Origin: Streptomyces sp. CB02980
GTDB lineage: Bacteria > Actinomycetota > Actinomycetes > Streptomycetales > Streptomycetaceae
Reading direction: 5' to 3'
DNA length: 64,000 bases
Assembly: GCF_014451325.2 (NCBI RefSeq)
Contig: NZ_JACSCH020000002.1
Location: forward strand, 124,001 to 188,000
Shown here: positions 1 to 8,316 of the stretch, piece after piece
Layout of the letters: the number at the start of each line of letters is the position of its first letter
Numbering within the stretch: the stretch's first letter is position 1
Position numbers and translations under genes: made by a program
Notes under the pieces: generated by a model
Database searches by the model: none
Told to the model about the DNA's origin: nothing
What the model saw: the letters and a program-made list of their open reading frames with translations, nothing else

Positions 1-1167
1 TTCCGCAACGTCCGCCCGTTCGGCGCGGCGAAGGCCAGGGACCTCGTGGTCGTCGACGGCCGTGTTTCGGACCGTCCGGCTCCGCACGGCGCGAAGGTGG
101 TCGACGGGGGCGGCCGGATCGCACTGCCGTCGCTCGTGGACGCGCACATCCACCCCGACAAGACGACCTGGGGCGGCTCGTGGGTGTCGCGGCGGCCGGC
201 GAGCGCGATCGCCGACTACGTGGCGCAGGACGTGGAGCTGTTCCGCAGCCAGCGGCGCCCGGTGGTCGAGCGGGCGTACGGGTTGATGACGCACGCCGTG
301 TCCCGGGGCACGCGCGGCATGCGTGCCCACGCGGACGTGGCACCGGCGTACGGCCTTGCGGGAGTGGAGGGCGTCGCGGAGGCGCGTGAGCGGCTGCGTC
401 ACGCCCTCGACGTCCAGATCGTGGCCTTCCCGCAGCACGGGGTGATCCGGACACCGGGAACGGCCGCGCTCCTCGAGAAGGCGGCGCGCGAGGGTCTCAT
501 CGACATGATCGGCGGCATCGACCCGATCGGGTTCGACAACGCCCTCGACGATCAGCTGGACGTCGTGTTCGGCATCGCGGACCGCCATGGTGTGGGCGTG
601 GACATCCACCTGCACGATCGCGGGGAGAAGGGCATGAAGGCGATGCGCGGCATCGTGGACCGCACGCGGGCGCTGTCCCTCGCGGGGAAGGTGACGGTGA
701 GCCACGTGTTCTGTCTGCCGGGCCTGACGGACCGTGAACTCGGCTCGATAGCTGCTGACTTGGGGGACCAGGACATCGCTCTGACCACGGTCGCGCCGTC
801 CGACTCGCTGGTCCTGCCGATCGCGCGCCTGCGGGAACACGGGGTGCGGGTCGGGCTCGGGTCGGACGGTGTGCGTGACTCGTGGAGCCCGTTCGGCAAC
901 GCCGACATGATGCACCGGGCGCACATCCTCGGCTGGGTGACGGATGTTCGCCTCGACGACGAACTGAGGGACTGTTACGACGTCGCGGCGCACGGGGGCG
1001 CGGACGTGATGGGCCTGGCGCACGCGGACTTCAAGGCCGGCGCCCCGGCCGACTTCGTACTGGTCCGGGGTGAGTGCCTGCCGCAGGTGGTCGTGGACAT
1101 GCCTCGCCGCGACATGGTGGTTCACGGCGGTGTCGTGGTGGCCCGGGACGGCGAGTTCCTGGCCTGA
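1..1167 (+). CDS. Amidohydrolase family protein, cytosine deaminase-like (5' end outside window)
   Basis: This is a metal-dependent amidohydrolase resembling cytosine deaminase and related cyclic-amidine hydrolases, presumably cytoplasmic. The reading frame is open from base 1, and its first residues form the N-terminal beta-sandwich of the fold, so the true start lies upstream; an internal GTG at 46 is an unlikely start. Visible motifs are the metal-binding HxH in VDAHIHPDKT, a lone His in RAHADV, DIHLHDRG, VSHVFCLPG and the C-terminal metal Asp in LGSDGVRDSWSPFG, in the order expected for the CodA group. The neighbour is a convergent VOC protein, which gives no pathway clue. The substrate cannot be told from sequence; cytosine, isoguanine, creatinine-like or triazine compounds are all possible. 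Confidence 0.8.
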   Translation, partial: FRNVRPFGAAKARDLVVVDGRVSDRPAPHGAKVVDGGGRIALPSLVDAHIHPDKTTWGGSWVSRRPASAIADYVAQDVELFRSQRRPVVERAYGLMTHAVSRGTRGMRAHADVAPAYGLAGVEGVAEARERLRHALDVQIVAFPQHGVIRTPGTAALLEKAAREGLIDMIGGIDPIGFDNALDDQLDVVFGIADRHGVGVDIHLHDRGEKGMKAMRGIVDRTRALSLAGKVTVSHVFCLPGLTDRELGSIAADLGDQDIALTTVAPSDSLVLPIARLREHGVRVGLGSDGVRDSWSPFGNADMMHRAHILGWVTDVRLDDELRDCYDVAAHGGADVMGLAHADFKAGAPADFVLVRGECLPQVVVDMPRRDMVVHGGVVVARDGEFLA

Positions 1168-1224
1168 GGTAGGTCCGATGGCCGGCCGGGCACCACGCAG
1201 GGGCCCGGCCGGACTCGCCTCGTT

Positions 1225-1599
1225 CTACAGGTAGGGCCGCGTGATCAGCTCGAACGCGTGACCGCCCGGGTCCTTGAAGTAGACCCCGCGGCCACCGTGC
1301 TCGGTGTTCGTCTCGCCGGACCGCTTCATCTGGGGGTCGGCCCAGTGCTCGACGCCCTGGTCGCAGAGTCGCCGGTACGCCCGCTCGAACAGTTCGTCGT
1401 CGACGAGGAAGGCGTAGTGCTGCATCTGGATGTCCACCGGGGGCTCGGCGAACTGGATGAGCACGCCGTCGGCGAGCTGGACGTTGACGAAGGGGCCCCA
1501 GGACGGTGCTTCGGGGAGTTCCAACAACTCCCTGAAGAACCGCGCCGACTCGTGGCGGTCCTTGGCGGCGATGATGGTGTGGTTGAACGTGACTGCCAT
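1225..1599 (-). CDS. VOC (glyoxalase/bleomycin resistance/dioxygenase fold) protein
   Basis: A 124-residue single-domain VOC-fold protein. It begins with a beta strand (FNHTIIAAKD) and contains AKDRHESARFFRELLELP, the central FVNVQLADGVLIQFAE strand and a C-terminal GGRGVYFKDPGGHAFELITRP block, the classic second beta-alpha-beta-beta-beta half that ends with a metal-ligand Glu. One VOC unit pair per chain suggests a dimer. The start at 1599 is preferred because GCGAGGT lies about 8 nt upstream; an ATG 19 codons earlier has no ribosome binding site. The reaction is unknown: lactoylglutathione lyase, dioxygenase, epimerase or antibiotic-binding roles are all known in this fold. It faces the amidohydrolase gene tail-to-tail. 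Confidence 0.75.
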   Translation of the reverse strand: MAVTFNHTIIAAKDRHESARFFRELLELPEAPSWGPFVNVQLADGVLIQFAEPPVDIQMQHYAFLVDDELFERAYRRLCDQGVEHWADPQMKRSGETNTEHGGRGVYFKDPGGHAFELITRPYL

Positions 1600-1934
1600 G
1601 TGGATGACCTCGCTGTTGATTCGACACGAAATGGACTCGTCGCAGTGCCTGAGCACTGGGGGGTCCGCGTGCCGAACCGTGGGGGTGCTTTCGACGCACC
1701 CACGGAGCGATCAGTCGTCCACCGGATGGCCCGTCTGTGTATGGCGTCGAATCGCCGGTCCGGTGTTCACGTCGAAGGACGTTACTTGATCGTTTCCGCA
1801 CTGACAAGGTGACGACTGCGGCCGGTACGGCCGCACGGCTACAGCGAGTCGACACCTGAGCCGGAGAGTCCACGTTCCACGGAGGTCTTGCGCGGAGCCT
1901 TGCCACGCTCCGGGGGGCGCCCTATCGTCCGCTG

Positions 1935-1950
1935 AAGAAAGCGCTTTCTT
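1935..1950. promoter_or_regulatory. Perfect 16-bp palindrome upstream of pectate lyase (LacI-type operator candidate)
   Basis: The sequence AAGAAAGC-GCTTTCTT is a perfect 16-bp palindrome with a central CG, about 127 bp before the pectate lyase start. Its core GAAAGCGCTTTC matches the general form of LacI-family operators. A sugar-responsive LacI regulator acting on the pectinase gene is an inference. Confidence 0.5.
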
Positions 1951-2076
1951 TCTATGCGTGGTCGACCCCTCCAACGGCTTGCCCATGCGCGGTTTCCGCT
2001 GCACCGAACGACGTTCCGCACAGCACCGCATCCAGGAACCAACCCCCAGCGTTCGAAGACGAGAAGGACGGCGAGC

Positions 2077-3642
2077 ATGAGACGACCAGTCGCACTTCGG
2101 CTCCATGCGGCAGCGGCCACCCTGGCCCTCGCGGCCGCGACCGGCGTGGTGTTGTCGATGCCGCAGGCATCGGCGGCGACCGCCGGCGCCACCGGCTACG
2201 CGACCCAGAACGGCGGCACCACCGGCGGTGCCGGTGGCCAGACCGTGCGGGCCACCACGGGGACCGCGATCCACGCGGCCCTGTGCGCACGGGCCGACAG
2301 CAGCACCCCGATCACCATCGAGGTCGAGGGGACGATCAACCACGCCAACACCACCAAGGTGTCCGGCAGCAGTTGCAACACCGCCGCCGGCGTGATCGAA
2401 CTCAAGCAGATCAGCAACGTCACCCTCGTCGGGGTCGGCTCCGGCGCCGTCTTCGACCAACTCGGCATCCACATACGCGAGTCCAGCAACATCATCATCC
2501 AGAACGTGACCGTCCGGAACGTCAAGAAGTCGGGCTCGCCCCTCTCCAACGGCGGCGACGCCATCGGCATGGAGAGCGACGTCCGCAACGTCTGGGTCGA
2601 CCACACCACCCTGGAGGCGTCGGGCGGCGAGGCGGAGGGCTACGACGGTCTCTTCGACATGAAGGACAACACCCAGTACGTGACCCTGTCCTACAGCATC
2701 CTGCGCAACTCCGGCCGCGGAGGCCTCGTCGGTTCCAGCGAGACCGAGCTCTCGAACAGCTTCATCACGTACCACCACAACCTCTACGAGAACATCGACT
2801 CGCGCGCCCCCCTGCTGCGCGGCGGCACCGCCCACATGTACAACAACCACTACCTGCGGATCAACGAGTCCGGCATCAACTCCCGCGCCGGCGCCCGCGC
2901 CAAGGTCGACAACAACTACTTCGAGGACTCCAAGGACGTCCTGGGCACCTTCTACACCGACGCGGCCGGGTACTGGCAGGTCGGCGGCAACATCTTCGAC
3001 AACGTGACCTGGTCCGCGCGCAGCGCCGAGAACAACCCCGCGGGACCGGACCCGCAGTCCAACACCACGGTCGCCATCCCGTACGCCCACACCCTCGACT
3101 CCGCCGCCTGCGTGCCGGACGTCGTCAGCCGAACGGCCGGTGCGGGTAAGGGACTTCTCGTGTCGAACGGCAGCTGCTCTCCGCAGACTCCGAGCCCCAC
3201 GCCCACTCCGACGCCGACCTCCACGTCGCCCACTCCGGCTCCCACCACTCCCACGCCCGGACCGACCGATCCCACGGGGACCAACCTCAGCATCGGGGCC
3301 GGCGCCGACGGTTCCTCCAAGGCCGACGGTACGAGCTACGGCAACGTCCGGGACGGCGACCTCGCCACCTACTGGTCGCCCGCCGGCTCCACCGGTTCGG
3401 TGTCCGTCAAGTGGGGCTCGGCCACCACCGTGTCCGCGATCACCATTCGTGAGGCGGCCGGTTCCGCCGGCGCCATCGGGTCCTGGCGCGTCCTCAACGG
3501 TGACACCGGAGCCGTCCTCGCCTCCGGCAGCGGGGCCGGGGCCATCGCCGTCCCCCGCACCGCGCTCAAGAAGATCACCTTCGAGATCGTCGGCTCGACC
3601 GGCACCCCCCGCGTCGCCGAGTTCGAGACCTACGCCGGGTAG
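2077..3642 (+). CDS. Secreted pectate lyase, polysaccharide lyase family 1, with C-terminal binding-type domain
   Basis: A 521-residue secreted enzyme that should cleave polygalacturonate by beta-elimination outside the cell. A Sec-type signal peptide (about residues 1-34, ending ASA-AT) is followed by a parallel beta-helix PL1 domain with the family motifs NVWVDH and SRAPLLRGG, in which the RxPxxR arginine is catalytic, and a Ca-site region NYDGLFDMKD-like. A Pro/Thr-rich linker (about residues 370-405) leads to a roughly 115-residue C-terminal beta domain resembling a discoidin/F5-8-type carbohydrate-binding module (VRDGDLATYWSP, VSAITIREAAG). The start at 2077 has AGAAGGA 8 nt upstream; an in-frame ATG at 1954 would place a non-signal leader in front and is rejected. 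A palindrome lies upstream and a terminator downstream. Confidence 0.9.
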   Translation: MRRPVALRLHAAAATLALAAATGVVLSMPQASAATAGATGYATQNGGTTGGAGGQTVRATTGTAIHAALCARADSSTPITIEVEGTINHANTTKVSGSSCNTAAGVIELKQISNVTLVGVGSGAVFDQLGIHIRESSNIIIQNVTVRNVKKSGSPLSNGGDAIGMESDVRNVWVDHTTLEASGGEAEGYDGLFDMKDNTQYVTLSYSILRNSGRGGLVGSSETELSNSFITYHHNLYENIDSRAPLLRGGTAHMYNNHYLRINESGINSRAGARAKVDNNYFEDSKDVLGTFYTDAAGYWQVGGNIFDNVTWSARSAENNPAGPDPQSNTTVAIPYAHTLDSAACVPDVVSRTAGAGKGLLVSNGSCSPQTPSPTPTPTPTSTSPTPAPTTPTPGPTDPTGTNLSIGAGADGSSKADGTSYGNVRDGDLATYWSPAGSTGSVSVKWGSATTVSAITIREAAGSAGAIGSWRVLNGDTGAVLASGSGAGAIAVPRTALKKITFEIVGSTGTPRVAEFETYAG

Positions 3643-3698
3643 GCAGCGGGGTCGGGCAGCGGCCCGGTGCACCGACCCCGTCGCCGGCGGTACCGGCA

Positions 3699-3738
3699 CC
3701 GGTCCGGGTTCGGGGTGAACGCCCCGGACCCGGACCGG
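3699..3738 (+). terminator. Hairpin terminator after pectate lyase
   Basis: A 17-bp inverted repeat with arms CCGGTCCGGGTTCGGGG and the matching downstream arm, containing one G-T wobble and a short loop, about 57 bp after the pectate lyase stop. It has no T-run, which is usual for Streptomyces terminators. Confidence 0.6.
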
Positions 3739-3769
3739 CCGCGCGTCGCGCGCCAGCCGCCCGAACAGT

Positions 3770-4462
3770 TCACGAATTCACGAACTCCCGGTCTCCGTAG
3801 TTCAGTCGAGCCTCGTTCCAGTCGGCGCCGAGCGAGACCGCGAACTTTCGCGCACGGTCCAGATCAGCGATCTCGGCGACCAGGACGAGCCGCCCGTCGA
3901 GGGTGACCGAGCCGCCGCCGAGCTTCTCCCGGGCCTCGGGGTCCCCGACGAGCGCCTCACTCAGCCGGCTCGCGCTGACGCCGGGCACCTCGATCTCGAC
4001 CGCGTCGGTCTCCGGCGACGTCCTGGGCAGGCACCGGAAGGTGAGCACGGCCTCCTGGTCGTACTCCTTGGCGATGACGCCCGCGATGTGGTTGAGCCCG
4101 TCGCGGCCGACCCTGTTCACGTCGAACTCGCGCGACCGCTCGTACGTGGCCTGCTGCCCGGCCTCGGACCAGAAGACGCCGTCGAGCAGCGTCGAGGCCG
4201 TCGGGCGGGCGCCGTGGGCGCGGATGATCGCGCGTACCTCGTGGTCGAAACGGGTCAGGCGGGTCGTGAGCCGGGGATCGTCCGGGTCCGTGATGACCGC
4301 GGTGTTGTCGGTCGCGAAGATCTCCGCCGCCGGACAGTCCTGGTCGACGGGGCTCGCGTGGATGCTCTGCGCGCCGGTGATCCCGAGGAGGAGGGCGAGG
4401 GTGGCGAGGCCGGTGACCGGGACGCGGAGTCGGCGCCTCGTGCGGTGCGTGACGTGATGCAT
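3770..4462 (-). CDS. Secreted protein of unknown function
   Basis: A 230-residue protein I do not recognise. Residues 1-37 look like a signal peptide: a basic stretch (HRTRRRLR), a hydrophobic core (VTGLATLALLLGITGA) and a likely cleavage near SIHASP. The mature part begins with DCPAAEIFATDNTAVITDPDDPRL and has no transmembrane segment or lipobox. It is acidic, contains two cysteines (DCPAAE and FRCLPR) that could form a disulphide in the exported protein, and shows no catalytic motif I can name. It stands alone between the convergent pectate lyase gene and a TetR gene, with no sign of an operon. The start used gives a proper signal peptide. Confidence 0.6.
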   Translation of the reverse strand: MHHVTHRTRRRLRVPVTGLATLALLLGITGAQSIHASPVDQDCPAAEIFATDNTAVITDPDDPRLTTRLTRFDHEVRAIIRAHGARPTASTLLDGVFWSEAGQQATYERSREFDVNRVGRDGLNHIAGVIAKEYDQEAVLTFRCLPRTSPETDAVEIEVPGVSASRLSEALVGDPEAREKLGGGSVTLDGRLVLVAEIADLDRARKFAVSLGADWNEARLNYGDREFVNS

Positions 4463-4578
4463 GGCGTGCCCAACGAGTCCGGCAGGTGATCGTTGCGCCC
4501 CCGATCGGCGTCGTTCGGTACGTGGCCTCGCTGGCCGGCGCCTGGACGATCATGGTCTCGTGAGCCTCGCGGCCGGCC

Positions 4579-5301
4579 TCACGGAGCAAGGTGTGCAAGA
4601 CCCCGGACGAGGAGGGTGAGGCCGAACTCGAACTCCTCGTCCACCGCTACGGACGTGAGGGACCGGGCGGCCTGGAGGAGGGCGGGGTAGGACTCCGGGT
4701 CGAGTCCGCCGTAGAAGGCCGCGACCTCGGTGCTGTGGTCGGGGGCGGCCGCAGGGCCGTACTGCTGGGCGGTGAAGCCGACGACGTAGTGCGCGACGGC
4801 CGTGAAGGCGCGGGCGGCCAGGGCGGCCGGCAGGCCGTGCTCCAGCAGTGCCGCCAGGACGCGTTCGCGCTGGGCGAGTCCGTGGGGACCGACGGGGACG
4901 TACGCCATGAGCAGCGGCAGGGTGTTCGGGTGGCGGCGCAGGGCGTCGTGGAACCCGTGGGCCGTCACCGTGAGGGCCTCGCGCCAGTCGGAGGACGTGG
5001 TCAGGGCGCCCAGGTTCACCTCGCCGAGGACGCGGTCCACGACGTAGGCCATGATCTCGTCCTTGCCGTCGAAGTGACGGTAGAGCGTGGCCGTACCGGA
5101 GTTCAGGGCCTCGGCGAGCATGCGCAGGGAGAACGCCTGCGTGCCGTGCTCGTCGACGAGCCGCAGCGCCGTGCCGACGATGTGCGCGGTGTCGAGCGAG
5201 GGACGGCCGCGCCTCGGCTCGGCGGCAGCGGCCGGGGCCGTGGGGTCCGGGCGTGCGGCCCACCAGGCCGGGCTGCCGGGGGGTGGCGGGGTGGCGGCCA
5301 T
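4579..5301 (-). CDS. TetR/AcrR-family transcriptional regulator
   Basis: A 240-residue TetR-type repressor. After a Pro/Ala-rich leader, the HTH region reads IVGTALRLVDEHGTQAFSLRMLAEALNSGTATLYRHFDGKDEIMAYVVDRV, the standard TetR DNA-binding signature (about residues 38-90), followed by a TetR_C-like helical ligand domain. The start at 5301 is chosen because GAGAGAGGG lies 8 nt upstream; an ATG 22 codons earlier lacks one. The gene lies directly downstream of, and on the same strand as, a flavin monooxygenase whose promoter region contains a perfect 12+12-bp inverted repeat at 7110-7136. The simplest reading is that this repressor controls that gene and responds to its substrate. Confidence 0.85.
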   Translation of the reverse strand: MAATPPPPGSPAWWAARPDPTAPAAAAEPRRGRPSLDTAHIVGTALRLVDEHGTQAFSLRMLAEALNSGTATLYRHFDGKDEIMAYVVDRVLGEVNLGALTTSSDWREALTVTAHGFHDALRRHPNTLPLLMAYVPVGPHGLAQRERVLAALLEHGLPAALAARAFTAVAHYVVGFTAQQYGPAAAPDHSTEVAAFYGGLDPESYPALLQAARSLTSVAVDEEFEFGLTLLVRGLAHLAP

Positions 5302-5459
5302 GCGCTGGGCCCTCTCTCGCTGTGCCGGGTCGTCGCCGCCCTGCGCGTCACGGCTCCCGGCGGCCATCTGTGGTGCGGTGCCACGGTACCGGTCGTGCGT
5401 GCACGGGCCGGGCGGGGCGGGGCGGGGCCGCCGGGCGCCCGCCCCTCCGTAGCACCGAC

Positions 5460-7052
5460 TCAGCCGGGAGTCAGGCGGGCGATCGCCGGTCCGTTGCCGT
5501 TGCCGGTCGCTTCGGTCGTGTGGCGGATGTCGCCGATGTAGCCGTCCGGGCGGATCAGCACGACCGTGTCCTCGGTGATTCCGTACGCCGAGAGCAGGGC
5601 CGCTTCGTCCGTCGTACGCGGTGTGGTGTGCGTCAGCACGGTGTGGCGGCGCAGCGGGACACCGCCGGGCGGCCAGGGAAGGCGGTCAAGCGCGGTGGCG
5701 GCACCGGCGCCGAACGCGAGGGCGGTGAAGTGCGGGCCCCGGTAGAGGTCGAAGAGGCGGCTCGCCGACCCGGTCGCCGCCGTCGTGCCCGTCGCCGCCG
5801 TCGCCCCGGTCCTCTTCGTCGCCTCCGGCAGCGCCGCGTCCGGCGCCCGGTCGCCGCAGCGCAGGTTCGCCGTGCGGGGTGCGTCGGCCGGGGCCAGCGG
5901 GCCGCCGAAGTACGAGATGCCGAGCTGGTGTTCGTCGGGGCCTCGGGTGAGCCCGCTGGGACGGGTGCGGCGCAGGCCCTCGTACAGCTCGGTCGAGCGG
6001 CCGAGCACCTGCGCGGCGACGGGGCGCCGCTCCAGCTCGTAACTGTCCAGGAGTGCGTCGTCGGCGCCGGCGAGGACCTGCTGGAGTTTCCAGCCGAGGT
6101 TGTGGACGTCCTGGACACCGGTGTTGAGGCCCTGCGCGCCGGCGGGCGTGTGGACGTGCGCGGCGTCGCCGCACAGCAGGAGCCGGCCGCTGCGGTAGCG
6201 CTCGGCGAGGCGGATGTTGGGGCGGAAGACCGAGGACCAGGTGATGTCGCGCAGGGTGAGGGAGGCGCCCGCACGGCGGCGCAGGAGGGTGGCGAGGGCC
6301 GTGCCGGTGAGGTCGACGGGGTCGTCGGGACGGATCTTGATCATGATCTGGAAGCGGCCGCCGGCGCCCGGCAGAGGGCATGCCGCGATGCTGCGCCCGC
6401 GCAGCCGGGGCCAGATGTGCCAGTGGTCGTGGGACAGTCCGTCGACGGTGGCGTCGACGAGGATCATCCGGTCGGTCTCGTCCGTGGTGCCCTCGAAGGT
6501 GATGCCCGCGGCCTTGCGGACGATGCTGGAGCCGCCGTCGGCCCCGACCACGTACCGGCTTCCGAGTACGCGGCCGTCCTCCAGGCGTACCGTGCACGCC
6601 TCGTCGTCCTGGGTGATCTCCACGGCGCGGGCGCCGAAGTCGACGCGCACTCCGAGGCGTTCGACGGCGTCGTGGAGGAGGGCAGTGGTGGCGTACTGAG
6701 GGAGCAGGAGGACGTCGGGGTAGGGGGTGCCGATGCCCGCCGGGGCGGTGGCGTGCATCTGCCAGGCCTTGGTGAACGGACCGACATGGAGACCCATCGG
6801 CGGGTAGGCACCGCCTGCCGCGCGGGCGGCGTCGGCCAGGCCCAGATCGTCGAGGACTTCGAGCGTGCGGGGCTGGATGCCCTTGGCCCGTGAGCCCTCG
6901 AAGCGCCTCTCGTCGCGCTCGACCACGCGTACCGGGACCCCTCGGCGGGCCAGGTCGAGTGTGAGCGCGAGGCCCACGGGCCCCGCGCCGATGACGGTGA
7001 CGGCGGTGTCGACCGCGCCCGCCGCCTTGCCTGTGTCGTTCGATTCCGGCAT
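5460..7052 (-). CDS. FAD-dependent class A aromatic monooxygenase
   Basis: A 530-residue flavoprotein hydroxylase of the PheA/TfdB/RdmE type, expected to hydroxylate an aromatic or polyketide substrate with NAD(P)H and O2. The N-terminal Rossmann motif is VIGAGPVGLALTLDLARRG (about residues 19-37), the DG motif is VVGADGGSSIVRKAAG, and the FAD GD motif is RLLLCGDAAHVHTPAGAQGLNTGVQD. The last ~150 residues look like the thioredoxin-like C-terminal domain of this group. The start at 7052 is supported by GGCGAGGAG about 8 nt upstream; the frame runs much further upstream but that part is non-coding repeat DNA. A TetR gene follows, and a 27-bp palindrome precedes it. The substrate is unknown; no polyketide genes are nearby, so a detoxification role is plausible. 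Confidence 0.85.
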   Translation of the reverse strand: MPESNDTGKAAGAVDTAVTVIGAGPVGLALTLDLARRGVPVRVVERDERRFEGSRAKGIQPRTLEVLDDLGLADAARAAGGAYPPMGLHVGPFTKAWQMHATAPAGIGTPYPDVLLLPQYATTALLHDAVERLGVRVDFGARAVEITQDDEACTVRLEDGRVLGSRYVVGADGGSSIVRKAAGITFEGTTDETDRMILVDATVDGLSHDHWHIWPRLRGRSIAACPLPGAGGRFQIMIKIRPDDPVDLTGTALATLLRRRAGASLTLRDITWSSVFRPNIRLAERYRSGRLLLCGDAAHVHTPAGAQGLNTGVQDVHNLGWKLQQVLAGADDALLDSYELERRPVAAQVLGRSTELYEGLRRTRPSGLTRGPDEHQLGISYFGGPLAPADAPRTANLRCGDRAPDAALPEATKRTGATAATGTTAATGSASRLFDLYRGPHFTALAFGAGAATALDRLPWPPGGVPLRRHTVLTHTTPRTTDEAALLSAYGITEDTVVLIRPDGYIGDIRHTTEATGNGNGPAIARLTPG

Positions 7053-7109
7053 GTCCGATGCTCCTCGCCGCCCCCGGGTGCGCGAACGGGTACGCGCACC
7101 TCGATCGAC

Positions 7110-7136
7110 CGTTTCGGATACAGCGTATCCGAAACG
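7110..7136. promoter_or_regulatory. Perfect 12-bp inverted repeat, TetR operator candidate
   Basis: The arms CGTTTCGGATAC and GTATCCGAAACG are exact reverse complements separated by AGC, 58 bp upstream of the flavin monooxygenase start. The size and spacing fit TetR-family operators. The obvious candidate protein is the TetR regulator at 4579-5301. Confidence 0.7.
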
Positions 7137-7150
7137 AGGGTCCCCGGCCC

Positions 7151-7230
7151 GACGCGGCTCGACGCGGCTCGACCCGGCCCGACGCGGCTCGACGCGGCTC
7201 GACCCGGCTCGGCTCGGCTCGGCTCGGCTC
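7151..7230. repeat. Tandem decamer GACGCGGCTC x6 followed by pentamer GGCTC x4
   Basis: Six consecutive 10-bp units (GACGCGGCTC, with GACCCGGCCC or GACCCGGCTC as every third unit) span 7151-7210, forming a 30-bp higher-order repeat. Four GGCTC units follow at 7211-7230 and run into the 3' end of the alcohol dehydrogenase gene. The tract fills most of the gap between that gene and the monooxygenase promoter. It probably arose by replication slippage and could vary in length between strains. Confidence 0.9.
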
Positions 7231-8269
7231 AGCCGTTCGGGAGGATGACCGCTCGCCCGTCGACGCGCCCCTCGTGCAGCCGCTCGTAGGCCTTCGGAGC
7301 CTCGTCCAGGCTGTACGTCTCGGTGTGGACGTCGACCCCGCCGGCACGGGCCAGGTCGAGCACCTCGATCAGCTCGGCCCGGGTTCCCCAGTACGGGGAC
7401 GTGACCGACACCTCGTACGGGAGGGCGCCGAATCCGACGGGCAGGGTGCCGCCGCCGAGACCGACGATGGTGACGTCGCCCTCGACCGCGACCATCGCAC
7501 CGGCGGCCGTCACGGTCGGCTGGACGCCCACGAAGTCGAGGACCACCTCGGCGCCGCGTCCGCCCGTCAGTTCGCGGACCGCGGCGGCCGACGCGGCATC
7601 CGACAGCACCGTCTCGTGCGCGCCCACGGCGCGAGCCAGGGCCAGCTTGTCCTCCGTGACGTCCAGGGCCACGACCCTGGCCGCGGTCATGGCGCGCAGC
7701 AGCTGGATGGCGACGTGGCCGAGCCCACCCGTACCGATGACGACGGCGGTGCTCCCGGGAACCAGCTTGGGGAGGGAGCGCTTGACCGCGTGGTACGGAG
7801 TGAGGCCGGCGTCCGTGAGCGGTACGGCCTGGACGGGGTCGAGGCCGCCGAGCGGGACGAGGTGACGGGGGCTGTCGACGATCATGTACTCGGCGATGGC
7901 GCCGGGGGCGCCGAGTCCCGGCGGCCTGATGCCGAGTTCGGCGGCCCGCAGACAGTAGTTCTCCTTGCCCTGGGCGCACCTGGAGCAGCTGCCGCAGCCC
8001 CAGGGACCGTAGACGGCGACGGCGTCACCGACGGCGAAGCCCTCGGCGCCGGCACCGAGGGCCGCCACCGTGCCCACGCCTTCGTGGCCGAGGGTCAGCG
8101 GCAGCGGGAAGGGCAGCTGGTCGGCGGACCAGCTCATGACCGCGATGTCGGAGTGACAGACACCGGCGGCGGTGACCTTCAGGAGCACCTGACCGGGGCC
8201 GGGTTCCGGGTCGGGGACGGTGACGACCTCCGGCGGGGCACCCACCGTGCGGTACTGCAGTGCCTTCAT
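7229..8269 (-). CDS. Zinc-dependent alcohol dehydrogenase (MDR superfamily)
   Basis: A 346-residue medium-chain dehydrogenase/reductase that should oxidise an alcohol or reduce an aldehyde with NAD(P). The catalytic zinc region has GVCHSD and GHEGVGTVAALG, and the structural zinc site is the cysteine cluster GCGSCSRCAQGKENYC at about residues 87-102. The coenzyme-binding motif is GTGGLGHVAIQLLRA near residue 168. The start at 8269 has AAAGGAAAA 5-8 nt upstream, and the long upstream open frame is not coding. It is the last gene of a tetR-SDR-ADH group on this strand, 47 bp after the SDR, so both enzymes probably act on related substrates. Confidence 0.88.
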   Translation of the reverse strand: MKALQYRTVGAPPEVVTVPDPEPGPGQVLLKVTAAGVCHSDIAVMSWSADQLPFPLPLTLGHEGVGTVAALGAGAEGFAVGDAVAVYGPWGCGSCSRCAQGKENYCLRAAELGIRPPGLGAPGAIAEYMIVDSPRHLVPLGGLDPVQAVPLTDAGLTPYHAVKRSLPKLVPGSTAVVIGTGGLGHVAIQLLRAMTAARVVALDVTEDKLALARAVGAHETVLSDAASAAAVRELTGGRGAEVVLDFVGVQPTVTAAGAMVAVEGDVTIVGLGGGTLPVGFGALPYEVSVTSPYWGTRAELIEVLDLARAGGVDVHTETYSLDEAPKAYERLHEGRVDGRAVILPNG

Positions 8270-8316
8270 GACGTTTTCCTTTCGAGTTCCTTTTCCTTCA
8301 CCCGCGGCCGCGTGAC

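Noticed and set aside
1711..3699. 662-codon minus-strand frame opposite the pectate lyase
   Set aside because: Shadow frame of a secreted enzyme with clear PL1 motifs; the translation has no family signature.
7151..7230. CRISPR array
   Set aside because: Units are contiguous 10-mers without unique spacers; no cas genes are in the window.
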